From Anaerolineae bacterium (GTDB taxonomy: Bacteria; Chloroflexota; Anaerolineae; 4572-78; J111): a DNA stretch of 64,000 nt. Both the position numbers and the translations under genes were made by a program. How positions within the stretch are numbered: position 1 is the stretch's first letter; each line of letters starts with the position of its first letter. Below are positions 40,102-49,170 of this stretch, one piece after another. A model generated the notes under the pieces. It was not told the origin of the DNA. It made no database searches and saw only the letters and a list, made by a program, of their open reading frames with translations. The stretch spans positions 78,492 through 142,491 of the forward strand of contig JAFGNV010000181.1 of NCBI GenBank assembly GCA_016926805.1. Reading direction: 5' to 3'.

Positions 40102-41727
40102 ATGAAACGATCAACTGAGGTAGTGGTGATTGGCGGCGGCGTGACGGGCTGCGGCATTCTTTTTGACCTGGCTCAGCGTGGTTTCAAATGTGCCCTGTTA
40201 GAGCGAGGTGGATTATCGAATGGTACCTCCGGTCGTTTCCACGGGCTGTTGCACAGTGGGGCCAGGTATGCGGTGAGAGACGCCGATACCGCCCGCGAGT
40301 GCATTCAAGAGAATATGGTGTTGAAAAAAATTATGCCGCACGCCGTTGAGGATACCGGCGGCCTGGTTGTGGTTTTGCCAGATGATGGGTCGCCCGCTGT
40401 GCCGGATTACCCCACCATATTCTTTGAGGCCTGCCAACGGGCCGGGATACCCGTAGAAGAAATCTCTACCGCCGAAGCGCTGCGCCGTGAGCCGCTGCTG
40501 AATTCGGCGCTCACCCGTTGTTTTGCGGTGCCGGACGCCAGTGTTGAAACCTGGGAGGCGTGCCAGGTACTGCTCGATGCTGCCGCCGAATATGGCGCGG
40601 AAACATTTTTGTATCACCAGGTAATCGATCTTCTGCTTGACCGTGGACAGGTCACCGGAGTTGTAGCCAAGAACGTTATCACAGGAGAAAAAATTGCCAT
40701 TGAGAGCGATCTGGTGGTCAATGCGGCCGGCCCCTGGAGTGGGCGTGTTGCCCGGCTGGCCGGTTGTGAGGTGACCGTACAGGCAAGCAAAGGCACCTTG
40801 GTGGCGATGAATTATCGGATGGTCAATAGGGTGATCAATCGCTGCGCCCCGCCCGGCGATGGTGATATTTTGGTGCCGGTGGGTTCGGTGGCCGTGGTTG
40901 GCACCACCTCGGTGGGGGTGCCTGATCCCGATAATTATGCCATTGAAGATTGGGAAATCAGGAAGATGCTTGACAACGGGGCAAAATTGGTTCCTTCGTT
41001 CAAGAATTTCCGGCCGTTGCGCGCCTGGGCCGGCGTGCGCCCGTTATACCAGGAAAAAGAGGCGGGTTCCGATCTGCGGCAGGTCACGCGTAACCATGCC
41101 CTTTTGGATCACGGGTCCCGTGATGGCGTGGATAACTTTATCACGATTACCGGCGGCAAATGGACCACTTATCGCCTGATGGCCGAACAGGCGGTTGATC
41201 TGGTTTGCCGCAAACTCGGCGTCAAGCGTCCGTGCCGTACCGCCGAAACGATTTTGTCTCCCCCAGGGGCCAGAAAATTCCATTGGTTGGGAAGTCGATT
41301 GGAAAAGGCAGAGAGAGCTGACCCAACCGAACAATTCATCTGTGAATGCGAGCTGGTCACCCGTTCCCAAATTGAAACTAGCCTGGCACGCTATCATCAC
41401 CCCCTCATCAATGACCTGCGCCGCGATTTGCGGGTCGGCATGGGGCCGTGTCAGGGTGGATTCTGTACCTACCGGGTGGCCGGGATGATGCAGAAGCAAC
41501 AACAGTTATCGGCTCGCCAGGTCAATAAGGTTCTGGTTGATTTTTTGCAGGAGCGCTGGAAAGGCATGCTCCCGGTAATGTGGGGGCAGAACCTGCGCCA
41601 GATGCAGCTTGACCAGGGGATCTATTTGGGTTTGCTGGGTTTGGACAAATTGCCCCTGGCGTTGAGTGGTGGTGAGGAAAAAAGAATCGGCGAATTAGAG
41701 ACAGAAGGTTATTTTGAAACAGGATGA
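40102..41727 (+). CDS. glpA: Anaerobic glycerol-3-phosphate dehydrogenase subunit A
   Basis: 541 residues. FAD-binding EVVVIGGGVTGCGILFDLAQRG opens the protein; FHGLLHSGARYAVRD and TGGKWTTYRLMAEQAVDLVC are typical of GlpA/GlpD. The C-terminal region has the BFD-like iron-sulphur motif CECE and GMGPCQGGFC, specific to the anaerobic GlpA rather than GlpD. It oxidises glycerol-3-phosphate to dihydroxyacetone phosphate, passing electrons through GlpB and GlpC to the quinone pool. First gene of glpABC; its end overlaps the glpB start by 14 bases. Confidence 0.95.
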   Translation: MKRSTEVVVIGGGVTGCGILFDLAQRGFKCALLERGGLSNGTSGRFHGLLHSGARYAVRDADTARECIQENMVLKKIMPHAVEDTGGLVVVLPDDGSPAVPDYPTIFFEACQRAGIPVEEISTAEALRREPLLNSALTRCFAVPDASVETWEACQVLLDAAAEYGAETFLYHQVIDLLLDRGQVTGVVAKNVITGEKIAIESDLVVNAAGPWSGRVARLAGCEVTVQASKGTLVAMNYRMVNRVINRCAPPGDGDILVPVGSVAVVGTTSVGVPDPDNYAIEDWEIRKMLDNGAKLVPSFKNFRPLRAWAGVRPLYQEKEAGSDLRQVTRNHALLDHGSRDGVDNFITITGGKWTTYRLMAEQAVDLVCRKLGVKRPCRTAETILSPPGARKFHWLGSRLEKAERADPTEQFICECELVTRSQIETSLARYHHPLINDLRRDLRVGMGPCQGGFCTYRVAGMMQKQQQLSARQVNKVLVDFLQERWKGMLPVMWGQNLRQMQLDQGIYLGLLGLDKLPLALSGGEEKRIGELETEGYFETG

Positions 41728-43015
41728 TTTGAAACCATACCATACGATTATCATTGGGACCGGTCTGGCCGGATTGACTACGGCCTGTCTTCTGGCTGGG
41801 GCCAACAAAAAGGTTCTGCTGGTGGCCCAGGGCGCTGGCGCCCTCCTGTTAGCCTCGGGCGCAATTGACGTGTTGGGCTACCACCCCGCAGACTCGCGGG
41901 AGCCGGTCCACAATCCGGCGCAAAAACTACCCGATTTTCTGGCCGAACGACCGGAGCATCCTTTTTGCCTGGTAGGACCGGAGCAGATTCGGGCTGGGTT
42001 GGAGGCATTTTTGAGTTTGGTGAAAGGCCGGCTAGACTATCAGGGTTCGTTGGAGCGGAATTGGCTGCTGCCCGGCCCGGCCGGGGTGGGGCATCCCACG
42101 TGCCTGGCTCCGGTGTCGCTGGCCAATGGCGACCTGAATACCCGGGGACGAATGTTGGTGATTGGTTTTGATGAGTTGCGCGATTTTTATCCGGCATTGA
42201 TAAGCCAGAATCTAAACGAGCAGAAGCTTGGGGTGCAGGTTGCTGCGCTGACGATTGATGCGCCCTGGCCTATAGCAGGTAAAATGAACGTAACCCCCAT
42301 CGAACTGGCCCGCGCGTTTGAGCAGCCCGAATTTCGGCAGCAGGTGGTCAAGGCCGTTAAAAGCGCCAGCAGAGGTTATGGCCGGGTTGGTTTCCCGGCG
42401 GTATTGGGGCTGGAACGACATGCCGAGGTAATGGCCGACTTGCAGCGAGGCTTAGGCAAAGTTGTGTTTGAGGTTAGCACCTTGCCGCCGTCGGTGCCGG
42501 GCCGCCGTTTGTTTGACGCTTTGCAGAGTGTGTTTCTGGCAGCCGGGGGACGATTGCTTATTGGTAGTAAGGTGGTCGATGGGGTAATTGAAAATGGGCG
42601 GGTTCAACAGATTCGCCTCGAGACGGCCAGCCGGTTGAAGCCGGTTGTAGCCGAAAATTATGTTTTGGCCACCGGCGGTATTTTTGGTGGGGGCATTCAA
42701 ACCGATGGTGAGGGTAAGGTCTGGGAGCCGATTTTTGACCTGCCGGTTATCGCCGAGGCCGATCGTCACCAGTGGTTTGAGCCAAAATTTCTGTCCGCCG
42801 GGGATCAGCCAATAGCCAATTACGGGGTTAAGGTGAATCGGCAATTGAACCCGGTCGATGAGTCCGGAATGCCGCTGGCGAAAAATTTGTTTGTAACCGG
42901 GGCTACCCTGGCCGGTTCAAACTGGATTGTTGGCCGGACGGGCGACGGGGTGGCCCTGGCCACGGCGGCCACGGTGGTAGCTACGATTGTGGACCGCATA
43001 AGCCGGGCGGCATAA
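41714..43015 (+). CDS. glpB: Anaerobic glycerol-3-phosphate dehydrogenase subunit B
   Basis: 433 residues from TTG 41714, inside the end of glpA; a later TTG at 41729 is also possible. The N-terminus TIIIGTGLAGLTTACLLAG is a dinucleotide-binding fold, the middle has PPSVPGRRLFDAL and the C-terminal ATGGIFGGGIQ and TGATLAGSNWIVGRTGDGVA. These match the GlpB flavoprotein subunit, which binds FMN and bridges GlpA with the membrane subunit GlpC. Position between glpA and glpC supports this. Confidence 0.93.
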   Translation: MKQDDLKPYHTIIIGTGLAGLTTACLLAGANKKVLLVAQGAGALLLASGAIDVLGYHPADSREPVHNPAQKLPDFLAERPEHPFCLVGPEQIRAGLEAFLSLVKGRLDYQGSLERNWLLPGPAGVGHPTCLAPVSLANGDLNTRGRMLVIGFDELRDFYPALISQNLNEQKLGVQVAALTIDAPWPIAGKMNVTPIELARAFEQPEFRQQVVKAVKSASRGYGRVGFPAVLGLERHAEVMADLQRGLGKVVFEVSTLPPSVPGRRLFDALQSVFLAAGGRLLIGSKVVDGVIENGRVQQIRLETASRLKPVVAENYVLATGGIFGGGIQTDGEGKVWEPIFDLPVIAEADRHQWFEPKFLSAGDQPIANYGVKVNRQLNPVDESGMPLAKNLFVTGATLAGSNWIVGRTGDGVALATAATVVATIVDRISRAA

Positions 43016-43048
43016 ACCATTTCACGTTTTACCAGGTGAGAATTATTG

Positions 43049-44323
43049 ATGACGACCCAAGTAATTCAAGACCAACTCGTCCTGTCTATCTGGGAACAGG
43101 CGCAGTACACCGCCGATTTGTGTATTAAGTGTAATATCTGTACCTCGCACTGTCCGGTGCATCGTGTAACCGATTTATTCCCCGGTCCAAAGTTTGTGGG
43201 GCCGCAAGCGCAACGTTTCCGCAGCCCGCGCGAAATTTCGGTGGATAACAGCCTGGATTATTGCAGTGGCTGCGGCGTTTGCACTATGGTTTGTCCCCAC
43301 GGGGTGAAGGTGATGGAGATGAACGCCAAAGCCCGGGCCAGACTCTATCAACGTAAACCAATCCCCCTGCGGAATCGCTTGTTGGGGCGTTCAGAATTGT
43401 TGGGGATGTTGGGTAGCCCCTTTGCGCCGCTGGCTAATGCTCTATTCACCAACGGAATGATTCGCTGGCTCACCGAGCAGGTATTAGGGATTCATCGCTA
43501 TGCGCCGATGCCGCTTTTTTCCTGGGAAACATTTCGGGGTTGGTACAAAGGAGTGCATTGCGAATCGGGCCAGCGGTTGCAGTCAAACAAAAAGGTTGTA
43601 TATTTCCACGGGTGCAGCACCAATTATTACGAACCGTGGGTGGGCAAAGCCGCCGTGGCTGTGCTGGAACACAACGGTTTTGAGGTGATAGTACCTAAAC
43701 AGGTGTGTTGCGGCCTGCCCATGTTGTCCAACGCCGAGTTTGGAGCTGCCCGCAAGAACGCTTACCAAAATATCAGGTCGTTGGTGAGGTATGCCCGCGA
43801 GGGTTATAAGATTGTGGGCACTTCTACCAGTTGTACTCTGAGCCTCAAGTCCGACTATCGCCACATTCTGGACATCGACACTACCGAGGCCCGCCTGGTC
43901 GCCCAACAAACCTATGACATTTGCGAGTTTCTCCTGGAATTAGCCGAGGCCGGTGAATTGAAGACTGATTTTCAACCGTTGGATATTACCCTGCCCTATC
44001 ATTCCCCTTGCCAACTCAAAGCCCACAATATGGGCTTACCCGCCATCGATTTGCTGGAAATGATCCCTGGCGTAAAAGTCAACCATATTCAGGCCGATTG
44101 TTGTGGTATTGCCGGAACCTACGGTTACAAAAAAGAGAAGTACCAGATTGCTATGGAGGTGGGTAAGCCGCTGTTTGATCAGATCAAGGCTTCGAGGTCG
44201 CTGGTGGCGGTATGTGACAGCGAGACGTGTCGCTGGCAGATTGCCCACGCTACTGGCGCCAGAATGTTTCATCCCGTGGAACTGCTGGCGCAGGCGTATG
44301 GGTTGATTGATCTAAATATCTAA
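43049..44323 (+). CDS. glpC: Anaerobic glycerol-3-phosphate dehydrogenase subunit C
   Basis: 424 residues from ATG 43049. Two 4Fe-4S clusters are seen: CIKCNICTSHCPV and CSGCGVCTMVCPHG. Two CCG-type cysteine-rich domains follow: CCGLPMLSNAEFG and, later, DCCGIAGTYGYKKEKY with the linking YHSPCQLKAHNMG. This is GlpC, which docks the GlpAB dimer at the membrane and delivers electrons to quinone. No glycerol facilitator or kinase gene is in the window. Its last bases overlap the convergent hypothetical gene at 44320 by four. Confidence 0.95.
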   Translation: MTTQVIQDQLVLSIWEQAQYTADLCIKCNICTSHCPVHRVTDLFPGPKFVGPQAQRFRSPREISVDNSLDYCSGCGVCTMVCPHGVKVMEMNAKARARLYQRKPIPLRNRLLGRSELLGMLGSPFAPLANALFTNGMIRWLTEQVLGIHRYAPMPLFSWETFRGWYKGVHCESGQRLQSNKKVVYFHGCSTNYYEPWVGKAAVAVLEHNGFEVIVPKQVCCGLPMLSNAEFGAARKNAYQNIRSLVRYAREGYKIVGTSTSCTLSLKSDYRHILDIDTTEARLVAQQTYDICEFLLELAEAGELKTDFQPLDITLPYHSPCQLKAHNMGLPAIDLLEMIPGVKVNHIQADCCGIAGTYGYKKEKYQIAMEVGKPLFDQIKASRSLVAVCDSETCRWQIAHATGARMFHPVELLAQAYGLIDLNI

Positions 44324-44865
44324 TCTAATTGGGCCAGTTTTTGCTGAACACTCTTGAGACAATCACCCATTTGGGCGTCAGGAGAAAAGCGGAGGATGCT
44401 GCTTAAAGCCTGGATAGCATCGTCAACGGGGGCGAAGGTTACCGGTAGCCACTGGTTGTTCCCCAGTGGTATCGCCAGGTCGGCCACATAGTCCACGCCC
44501 CCTTCCCTGAGAGTGAAGTCACGTTCGGGGTGGAGGTCAGCTTCTTTGAGAGTTACGTATAATCTCCCGGCCGGTGACTCCTTCTCAAATAAATCGTTGA
44601 TTTCCTCGGCGGTTTCAAATCTATCCCCGGTAGTGACAATAAACGTGATGCGTCGCCAGTTATGGGAGACAATCGGCGGCAATTTGTGTTGTAGCGGGCC
44701 AAGCTGGAGCTGGTAATACCAGGTATTGGCCCGTTTGTGATTTGGTTCTGTGGGAATGAGGTCTTTACGGGTCAGCAGTTCGTGGCCTTCGATGTGGGCG
44801 TAGTAGTGAATGGCCCACCTGTCGCTGCCGAAGGTTTGGGTGCTGTAGTGTTCAAAATTTGCCAA
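44320..44865 (-). CDS. Host hypothetical protein gene, 5' end at the element junction
   Basis: 181 residues as far as it can be read, with only a TTG (44865) for a start and no proper ribosome site, because the sequence just upstream belongs to the serine recombinase. The protein is soluble and has segments such as WRRITFIVTTGDRFETAEEINDLF and PVTFAPVDDAIQAL; I do not recognise the family. The recombinase frame runs 94 bases into it. The simplest reading is that an integrating element entered at or near the 5' end, so the original start may lie at the far element end outside the window. It could still be translated from the recombinase transcript. Confidence 0.6.
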   Translation of the reverse strand: MANFEHYSTQTFGSDRWAIHYYAHIEGHELLTRKDLIPTEPNHKRANTWYYQLQLGPLQHKLPPIVSHNWRRITFIVTTGDRFETAEEINDLFEKESPAGRLYVTLKEADLHPERDFTLREGGVDYVADLAIPLGNNQWLPVTFAPVDDAIQALSSILRFSPDAQMGDCLKSVQQKLAQLD

Positions 44866-46520
44866 TCGACGTTAAGAATCGGAAGTGTTATATCCCCTAA
44901 TCTGCAACTTACGTAAATAATCTTTTGGTCGTTTTCTACAGCTAGTGTCCCTTCTAAATCTAAAGCCTCAATCAGTTGACGACGAACGTTAATATTTGTT
45001 TCTGCATAGAAAATACCTTTATCTACTTTCTGCGCAAATTGATCGATAATATCTTGGGCTTGCTCTTCAGTTAGTTCGAGTTGATTCAATTGGGTCATAA
45101 AAGCCCTCTCTTGTTTTTTTAGCGCATTAATCGCTGTTTCTAGTCCGGCAATCTTTTCTGACAACATTTCATGGGCTACCTCACCCGATATATGGAGATC
45201 CAGAGCTCGTTTAAGTTGAGCCTTATTTTCTCCAATCGCAGTTTTTACCGTTTGTAGCCTTTCTTGTAGCAAATTTCGCTCTCGCTCTCGTTCGGCTTGA
45301 GTTGAAGCCAAGGCCTCTTTAAGAATATTAGGATCTGTAAGTATGGACTTGAGCCATTCCCAGATAATACCATCGACATGTTTGACGCGGAAGCTGGGTA
45401 GATCACAGGTGCTATTGCTATAGCGAAATCTGTCACTTGAAGGACAGCGATAGTATTGGTACAGTATTCCATTATTCCACTTGGTATTACCCATAATGCT
45501 TAAGCCACATTGGCAGGTTAGACGTTTTGCCAGTAGATATTCATGTTTGATATTGCGTTTCGCGACTGATCGATTTTCTTCAAGCCTCTGTTGCGTTATC
45601 TGCCAAGTCTCCATTGTGATTATGGGTGGAACCTCAACGGTGATACGGTGTTCCTCTGGGTTCTCGATAAGTTTTCCGTTCGAGTTTCTTCGTTTGCCAA
45701 ATTGCCATTCGCCAATATAGGTTCGATTGCCCAAAATCATACGTACCGATGAGCTTGTCCAATGCCCGTAACCATTTCGACGCTTGAATTTCTTGAGTTT
45801 TTCAGGGTCTTTGACGCGAAGATCTTTGTACGTTGGAATTTTCATCTCAGTCAATCGTTTTGCGATTAATCGGACGCCGAGTCGTTCTGGACCAGTGTAC
45901 CATTCAAAAATGGCCCTGATAATGGTAGCTTCTTTCTCGCAGATCTCGAGTTTGTCTATATAACCATTACTTATCAATTTATAGCCATAAGGTGGTTGCT
46001 GGGCTACGCTGACATGACCGGCTCGTACTTTATTCCTTCTGCCTCGAACTGACCTTTGTTTGGTTTTTTCACGTTCGTATTGGGCTACAATACCTCGAAT
46101 ATGGCGTAGTAAATCACCCTCTGGGGTGTTATCGTAGCTTTCAAGAACATACTCTATTCTTACGTCGAATTTTTCAAGATCTTTTTCCAACCAAAGCAAT
46201 TTGCCCAAATCTCGACTGAATCGATCTACTTCTCGGATGACAACAACATCAATCTCTTTGTTTTTGGCTAACTCTAGAAGATGTTCGAGACCTGGTAAAT
46301 TCCAATTAGCTCCGCTAACTCCCTCTTCTTTGATTTCGGCAACAACCTCATAATCTTGTTGCTTACAATACTCACGCCCCATTACAATTTGGCCTTCGAG
46401 ATTCCGCCCTTCATTTTTTTGATCATCATAAGAGGTACGTGCGTATAGAGCCGCACGGTCTTTGATAACATATTTTGTTGATTCATCTACACTGTTTTGA
46501 CTGTTATTTTGCTGTGACAT
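44772..46520 (-). CDS. Large serine recombinase
   Basis: 582 residues, start ATG 46520 with TAGGAGAA upstream. Residues 22-165 are the resolvase catalytic domain, nucleophile Ser30 in ALYARTSYDDQ, with EVDRFSRD and the late DLLRHIRGIVAQYERE. A recombinase DNA-binding domain follows (about 185-300), then a zinc ribbon (CQC and CPSSDRFRYSNSTC, about 335-375) and a long coiled coil (about 395-490). These define the large serine integrases that join attP and attB. The last 30 or so residues (after GDITLPILNVDW) have no family look and are read from the flanking host gene, meaning the crossover point lies inside the 3' end of this gene. Base composition is lower in G/C than the neighbours. Confidence 0.92.
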   Translation of the reverse strand: MSQQNNSQNSVDESTKYVIKDRAALYARTSYDDQKNEGRNLEGQIVMGREYCKQQDYEVVAEIKEEGVSGANWNLPGLEHLLELAKNKEIDVVVIREVDRFSRDLGKLLWLEKDLEKFDVRIEYVLESYDNTPEGDLLRHIRGIVAQYEREKTKQRSVRGRRNKVRAGHVSVAQQPPYGYKLISNGYIDKLEICEKEATIIRAIFEWYTGPERLGVRLIAKRLTEMKIPTYKDLRVKDPEKLKKFKRRNGYGHWTSSSVRMILGNRTYIGEWQFGKRRNSNGKLIENPEEHRITVEVPPIITMETWQITQQRLEENRSVAKRNIKHEYLLAKRLTCQCGLSIMGNTKWNNGILYQYYRCPSSDRFRYSNSTCDLPSFRVKHVDGIIWEWLKSILTDPNILKEALASTQAERERERNLLQERLQTVKTAIGENKAQLKRALDLHISGEVAHEMLSEKIAGLETAINALKKQERAFMTQLNQLELTEEQAQDIIDQFAQKVDKGIFYAETNINVRRQLIEALDLEGTLAVENDQKIIYVSCRLGDITLPILNVDWQILNTTAPKPSAATGGPFTTTPTSKATNC

Positions 46521-46536
46521 TTTGCTGTTCTCCTAT

Positions 46537-46588
46537 GTACCGTGTATGTGTACCGGGTACTTGCCAAAATACGCCGAGTACACGGTAC
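46537..46588. promoter_or_regulatory. Palindromic operator candidate upstream of the recombinase
   Basis: GTACCGTGTA (46537-46546) and TACACGGTAC (46579-46588) are perfect inverted copies; a third, related GTGTACCGGGTAC lies between (46548-46560). It fills the 72-base gap between the recombinase start and the ATPase gene, so it can be a regulator-binding site controlling the recombinase. Confidence 0.5.
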
Positions 46589-46592
46589 ACGC

Positions 46593-47792
46593 TTAACTAA
46601 ATTGAGCGATCACCTGCTTAATCTTCTCAGTTTGTTTGCCACCCGTATGGCCCCACACCTGCCGGGCTATTTCGTTGAAACTTTCGCCTTGTTGGTATAG
46701 GCGCATGATGTGGGCCTCTATTACCGTTGGCTGCGGCTCAAGGTCTTCTTCGGTAAAGGTCATCCTGTCAATGTCAATCGTTGGAGAAATATGACTCGCG
46801 AACGGACCGGGTAAGATAGCCGGTCTTTCTCCATTCCCCGTATCCAGGGTGGCCCGTCGCTGCCCGTTAACGTTGGACAATCTGACCACCGCAAAGCCGT
46901 CTTTCAGGTCGTACTCACCCTCCAGGCCAAGCGGTTTGGCCCGGTCGCTATGGGTGGCGACGAACACGCTGAAGGCGGCTTTCCGACTTTCGGTGAGGAG
47001 GGCTTTGATGGCTTCGCTGGCGTTTCTGATATTGAAGACAATGGCTCGCCATTCGTCAATGAGAATGGTGATTGGGGGATGAGCCATTTCGGCCACCGTG
47101 CCTCTGCCGATTTCATCGTAACGTTTGGTCATCAAGCCAACCAGAGCATTCAGAGCATGGTCAATCTTAACGTAATCACGCCCCGTGCCGACCACTATGC
47201 AGCCTTCCGGCCATTTGTGGGGGTAAGCATGCGGGTCGATGACAATCACTCGGGAGGTGTGGAGTTTGCGACTGACCAGCCATTGTAAGAGGGTAGTTTT
47301 GCCGCTGTCACTCGCCCCAACGATCAAGCAGCGTTGCACCGAATTAAGAACGGCCAACAAATCAACCTGGGTTTGGGCCGGTAGTAATTCAATCGGTTTA
47401 TTCGGTACCCGGTGTGGGGTGTTGAATAATTGCCACTGTTGAAACTCTAGTTCACTGGGTTCCCGGTATTGCCCATTGCTGAACGTTCTTGCTTCCAGAT
47501 GCATCACACGCCAAACGGCTCGCTGATCGGTGTCACGGACAAAAACCTGATTGCCCGCAGTGACAGTTAGCACGTGCGCCTGTTTTTCCGCTTCAATTCG
47601 ACGAGCGCGGAACAGTCTTATTCGTTCCAATAGATACCAGGTCAACAAAATAACGATCAACAGAAAAGTAATAATCAGCAATCCAGCGATGGTGTAACCT
47701 GCTACAACGATGACCTGTTTGAGTTCATCGTAGAAGATAGCGGTCAGGATGAAGGTGAGCAGGGCTAATGTAATGATGATGTGCTTCTTCAT
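46593..47792 (-). CDS. FtsK/HerA-type membrane ATPase (conjugative translocase candidate)
   Basis: 399 residues. Two hydrophobic segments at the N-terminus (about 5-20 and 28-52) anchor it. The motor domain has Walker A GASDSGKTTLLQW (about 161-173) and Walker B ITILIDEWRA, then ESRKAAFSVFVATHSDRA, as in FtsK/HerA/VirD4-like DNA pumps. The C-terminal 60 residues contain a predicted winged helix (IEAHIMRLYQQGESFNEIARQVWG), resembling the DNA-binding tail of FtsK/Tra. In actinobacterial AICEs a single such protein moves double-stranded DNA between cells; that role is likely here. It overlaps the preceding small gene by ATGA. Confidence 0.8.
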   Translation of the reverse strand: MKKHIIITLALLTFILTAIFYDELKQVIVVAGYTIAGLLIITFLLIVILLTWYLLERIRLFRARRIEAEKQAHVLTVTAGNQVFVRDTDQRAVWRVMHLEARTFSNGQYREPSELEFQQWQLFNTPHRVPNKPIELLPAQTQVDLLAVLNSVQRCLIVGASDSGKTTLLQWLVSRKLHTSRVIVIDPHAYPHKWPEGCIVVGTGRDYVKIDHALNALVGLMTKRYDEIGRGTVAEMAHPPITILIDEWRAIVFNIRNASEAIKALLTESRKAAFSVFVATHSDRAKPLGLEGEYDLKDGFAVVRLSNVNGQRRATLDTGNGERPAILPGPFASHISPTIDIDRMTFTEEDLEPQPTVIEAHIMRLYQQGESFNEIARQVWGHTGGKQTEKIKQVIAQFS

Positions 47793-48046
47793 AGTTTCAC
47801 CCCCAGGCCATAGGCCATTGAAAACAGCCCAATTTGCAGCACTTTACCGGTGAAAATGACAGCAACCTGGACATCACGTCGCAGCATAACCCACTCGTAT
47901 CTAAGTCGAGAAACAACCTGATTTAATCGAGAGATGAAGGCAAAGAATTTGGTGATGAGCCTAATGGAAAAGGCCAAACCACCAGTGTCATCCTTGACAA
48001 TCAGGTACATTGTTAGTGTTGTTTGGTGTGTCAATTGACGCATCAT
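47789..48046 (-). CDS. Small element protein, hydrophobic C-terminus
   Basis: 85 residues starting at ATG 48046, with GGAGG eight bases upstream, and overlapping both neighbours by ATGA-type junctions, so it is part of the same transcript. The C-terminal third (VQVAVIFTGKVLQIGLFSMAYGLGV) could be a membrane helix. I do not recognise it; position between the DUF2637 protein and the DNA pump suggests a role in transfer. Confidence 0.6.
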   Translation of the reverse strand: MMRQLTHQTTLTMYLIVKDDTGGLAFSIRLITKFFAFISRLNQVVSRLRYEWVMLRRDVQVAVIFTGKVLQIGLFSMAYGLGVKL

Positions 48047-48870
48047 TGGACAACCTCCCAACCGTCACCATTCTTGTAGATGACGCCTTCTTTACACAGT
48101 GCGTTCAGATCGTTGTACACTGTGGTCCGGCTGGTGTTCAACCGTTCAGCCAGAGCTGACGGCCCGACCTGTTCTTCTGAACGCAAGATGTCCACCAGGG
48201 CTTGCCGCCGTTGTTCAATGGTTACGGCGTCTTGTTCAGCTTTGATGCCCTGGGCGTGTACAATACTGCTGGATTGCACACGTTCAGCAGTGGCTATTTC
48301 CTGCTGGAGTTGGGACAGAGTCGTTTTCGCCTGTTCAATCTGGGTGTTCAATTGATTTGCTTCTGCCGTCAAGGTGTCAAGCTCTTGCTGTTTATTCTCA
48401 ACAAGCCTGTCAAGCTCTTGACGTTGTGTGTTCAACCGGAGAATGCTTTGAACCAGATTTGAACGTTTAACCGCGTGTTTGATTTGTCCGAGAAATGTTT
48501 CGAAGCTAAGCAACAAAAATAAACTGGGCATGGCCGACATGACTTGACTGATCAGTACGGGTTCGGCGTGCAGCACGTTGAATGTACCGGCCAGCAATGA
48601 TGAGCCGATAATCAAGCACCATTGCCATCTGGTATTTTCACTATGGAGACTGCGATAGAGGGCATTGAGCGAGAAGATAATGACTCCGGCTTCAACCACC
48701 AGGGGAAATAATATCGGGATGGTGATACCATGATTGGCAGCCAGATCGGTTAGGGCGTTGAAGGAGAGGACAAAAGAAAACGAAGCCAGAAGTAAAGTGA
48801 GGATTCCGGTGAGCCATGCAATTATTTTGTTGTGGGTAGAGAGGGATTGTGATACAATAAAAGTACCCAT
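48043..48870 (-). CDS. DUF2637-type membrane protein with coiled coil and C-terminal winged helix
   Basis: 275 residues. Four membrane segments (about 16-130) carry the DUF2637 pattern: SFVLSFNALTDLAANHGI, then ILFPLVVEAGVIIFSL and LAGTFNVLHA. This family is typical of spread and transfer functions on actinobacterial plasmids and AICEs. A coiled coil follows (about 145-205), then a DeoR/MarR-like winged helix (LVDILRSEEQVGPSALAERLNTS, about 225-275). A membrane protein with its own DNA-binding head is unusual and could tether element DNA or act as a membrane-bound regulator. It ends by overlap with the small gene at 48046. Confidence 0.8.
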   Translation of the reverse strand: MGTFIVSQSLSTHNKIIAWLTGILTLLLASFSFVLSFNALTDLAANHGITIPILFPLVVEAGVIIFSLNALYRSLHSENTRWQWCLIIGSSLLAGTFNVLHAEPVLISQVMSAMPSLFLLLSFETFLGQIKHAVKRSNLVQSILRLNTQRQELDRLVENKQQELDTLTAEANQLNTQIEQAKTTLSQLQQEIATAERVQSSSIVHAQGIKAEQDAVTIEQRRQALVDILRSEEQVGPSALAERLNTSRTTVYNDLNALCKEGVIYKNGDGWEVVQ

Positions 48871-48921
48871 AACATAATATCCTTTCCTGTGCTGGGATTG
48901 GTTTTTTGTTTGGGTGAAAAT

Positions 48922-48958
48922 GTCCCGTGGTAGTGACCGCTACTACGGGCATTTTTTT
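48922..48958. terminator. Hairpin between the RHH gene and the DUF2637 gene
   Basis: TCCCGTGGTAG (from 48923) pairs with CTACTACGGGC (to 48950) with one mismatch, flanked by GAAAAT and ATTTTTTTC, so it could terminate in either direction. It lies in the 95-base gap after the RHH stop. Confidence 0.55.
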
Positions 48959-48965
48959 CACCTCC

Positions 48966-49160
48966 TTATGAATATTTTTGGATATCTTCTTCGGTTATTT
49001 TGATGCGATCATCCAACCACATCTTTGCTAGGATTCTTAAATAGACACTGGGCTTGGCCGGTTTACTCTTATTGCGTAGTTCATCAAGTAAATCCGGCTC
49101 CAACCGTAAACTGGTTGTTACCATTCGCTGACCCCTTTCTTGAGATTGTTTATTAGCCAT
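48966..49160 (-). CDS. Ribbon-helix-helix (CopG-like) regulator
   Basis: 64 residues. RMVTTSLRLEPDLLDELRNKSK gives the strand-helix start of a ribbon-helix-helix DNA-binding dimer, and VYLRILAKMWLDDR the second helix. Such proteins control copy number, partition or transfer genes of plasmids and elements. The promoter at 49171-49199 places the transcript start only about four bases before the ATG, so the message is nearly leaderless. Repeated GCAAT/ATTGC units around that promoter may be its own operator. Confidence 0.75.
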   Translation of the reverse strand: MANKQSQERGQRMVTTSLRLEPDLLDELRNKSKPAKPSVYLRILAKMWLDDRIKITEEDIQKYS

Positions 49161-49170
49161 AGTGTCTGCA

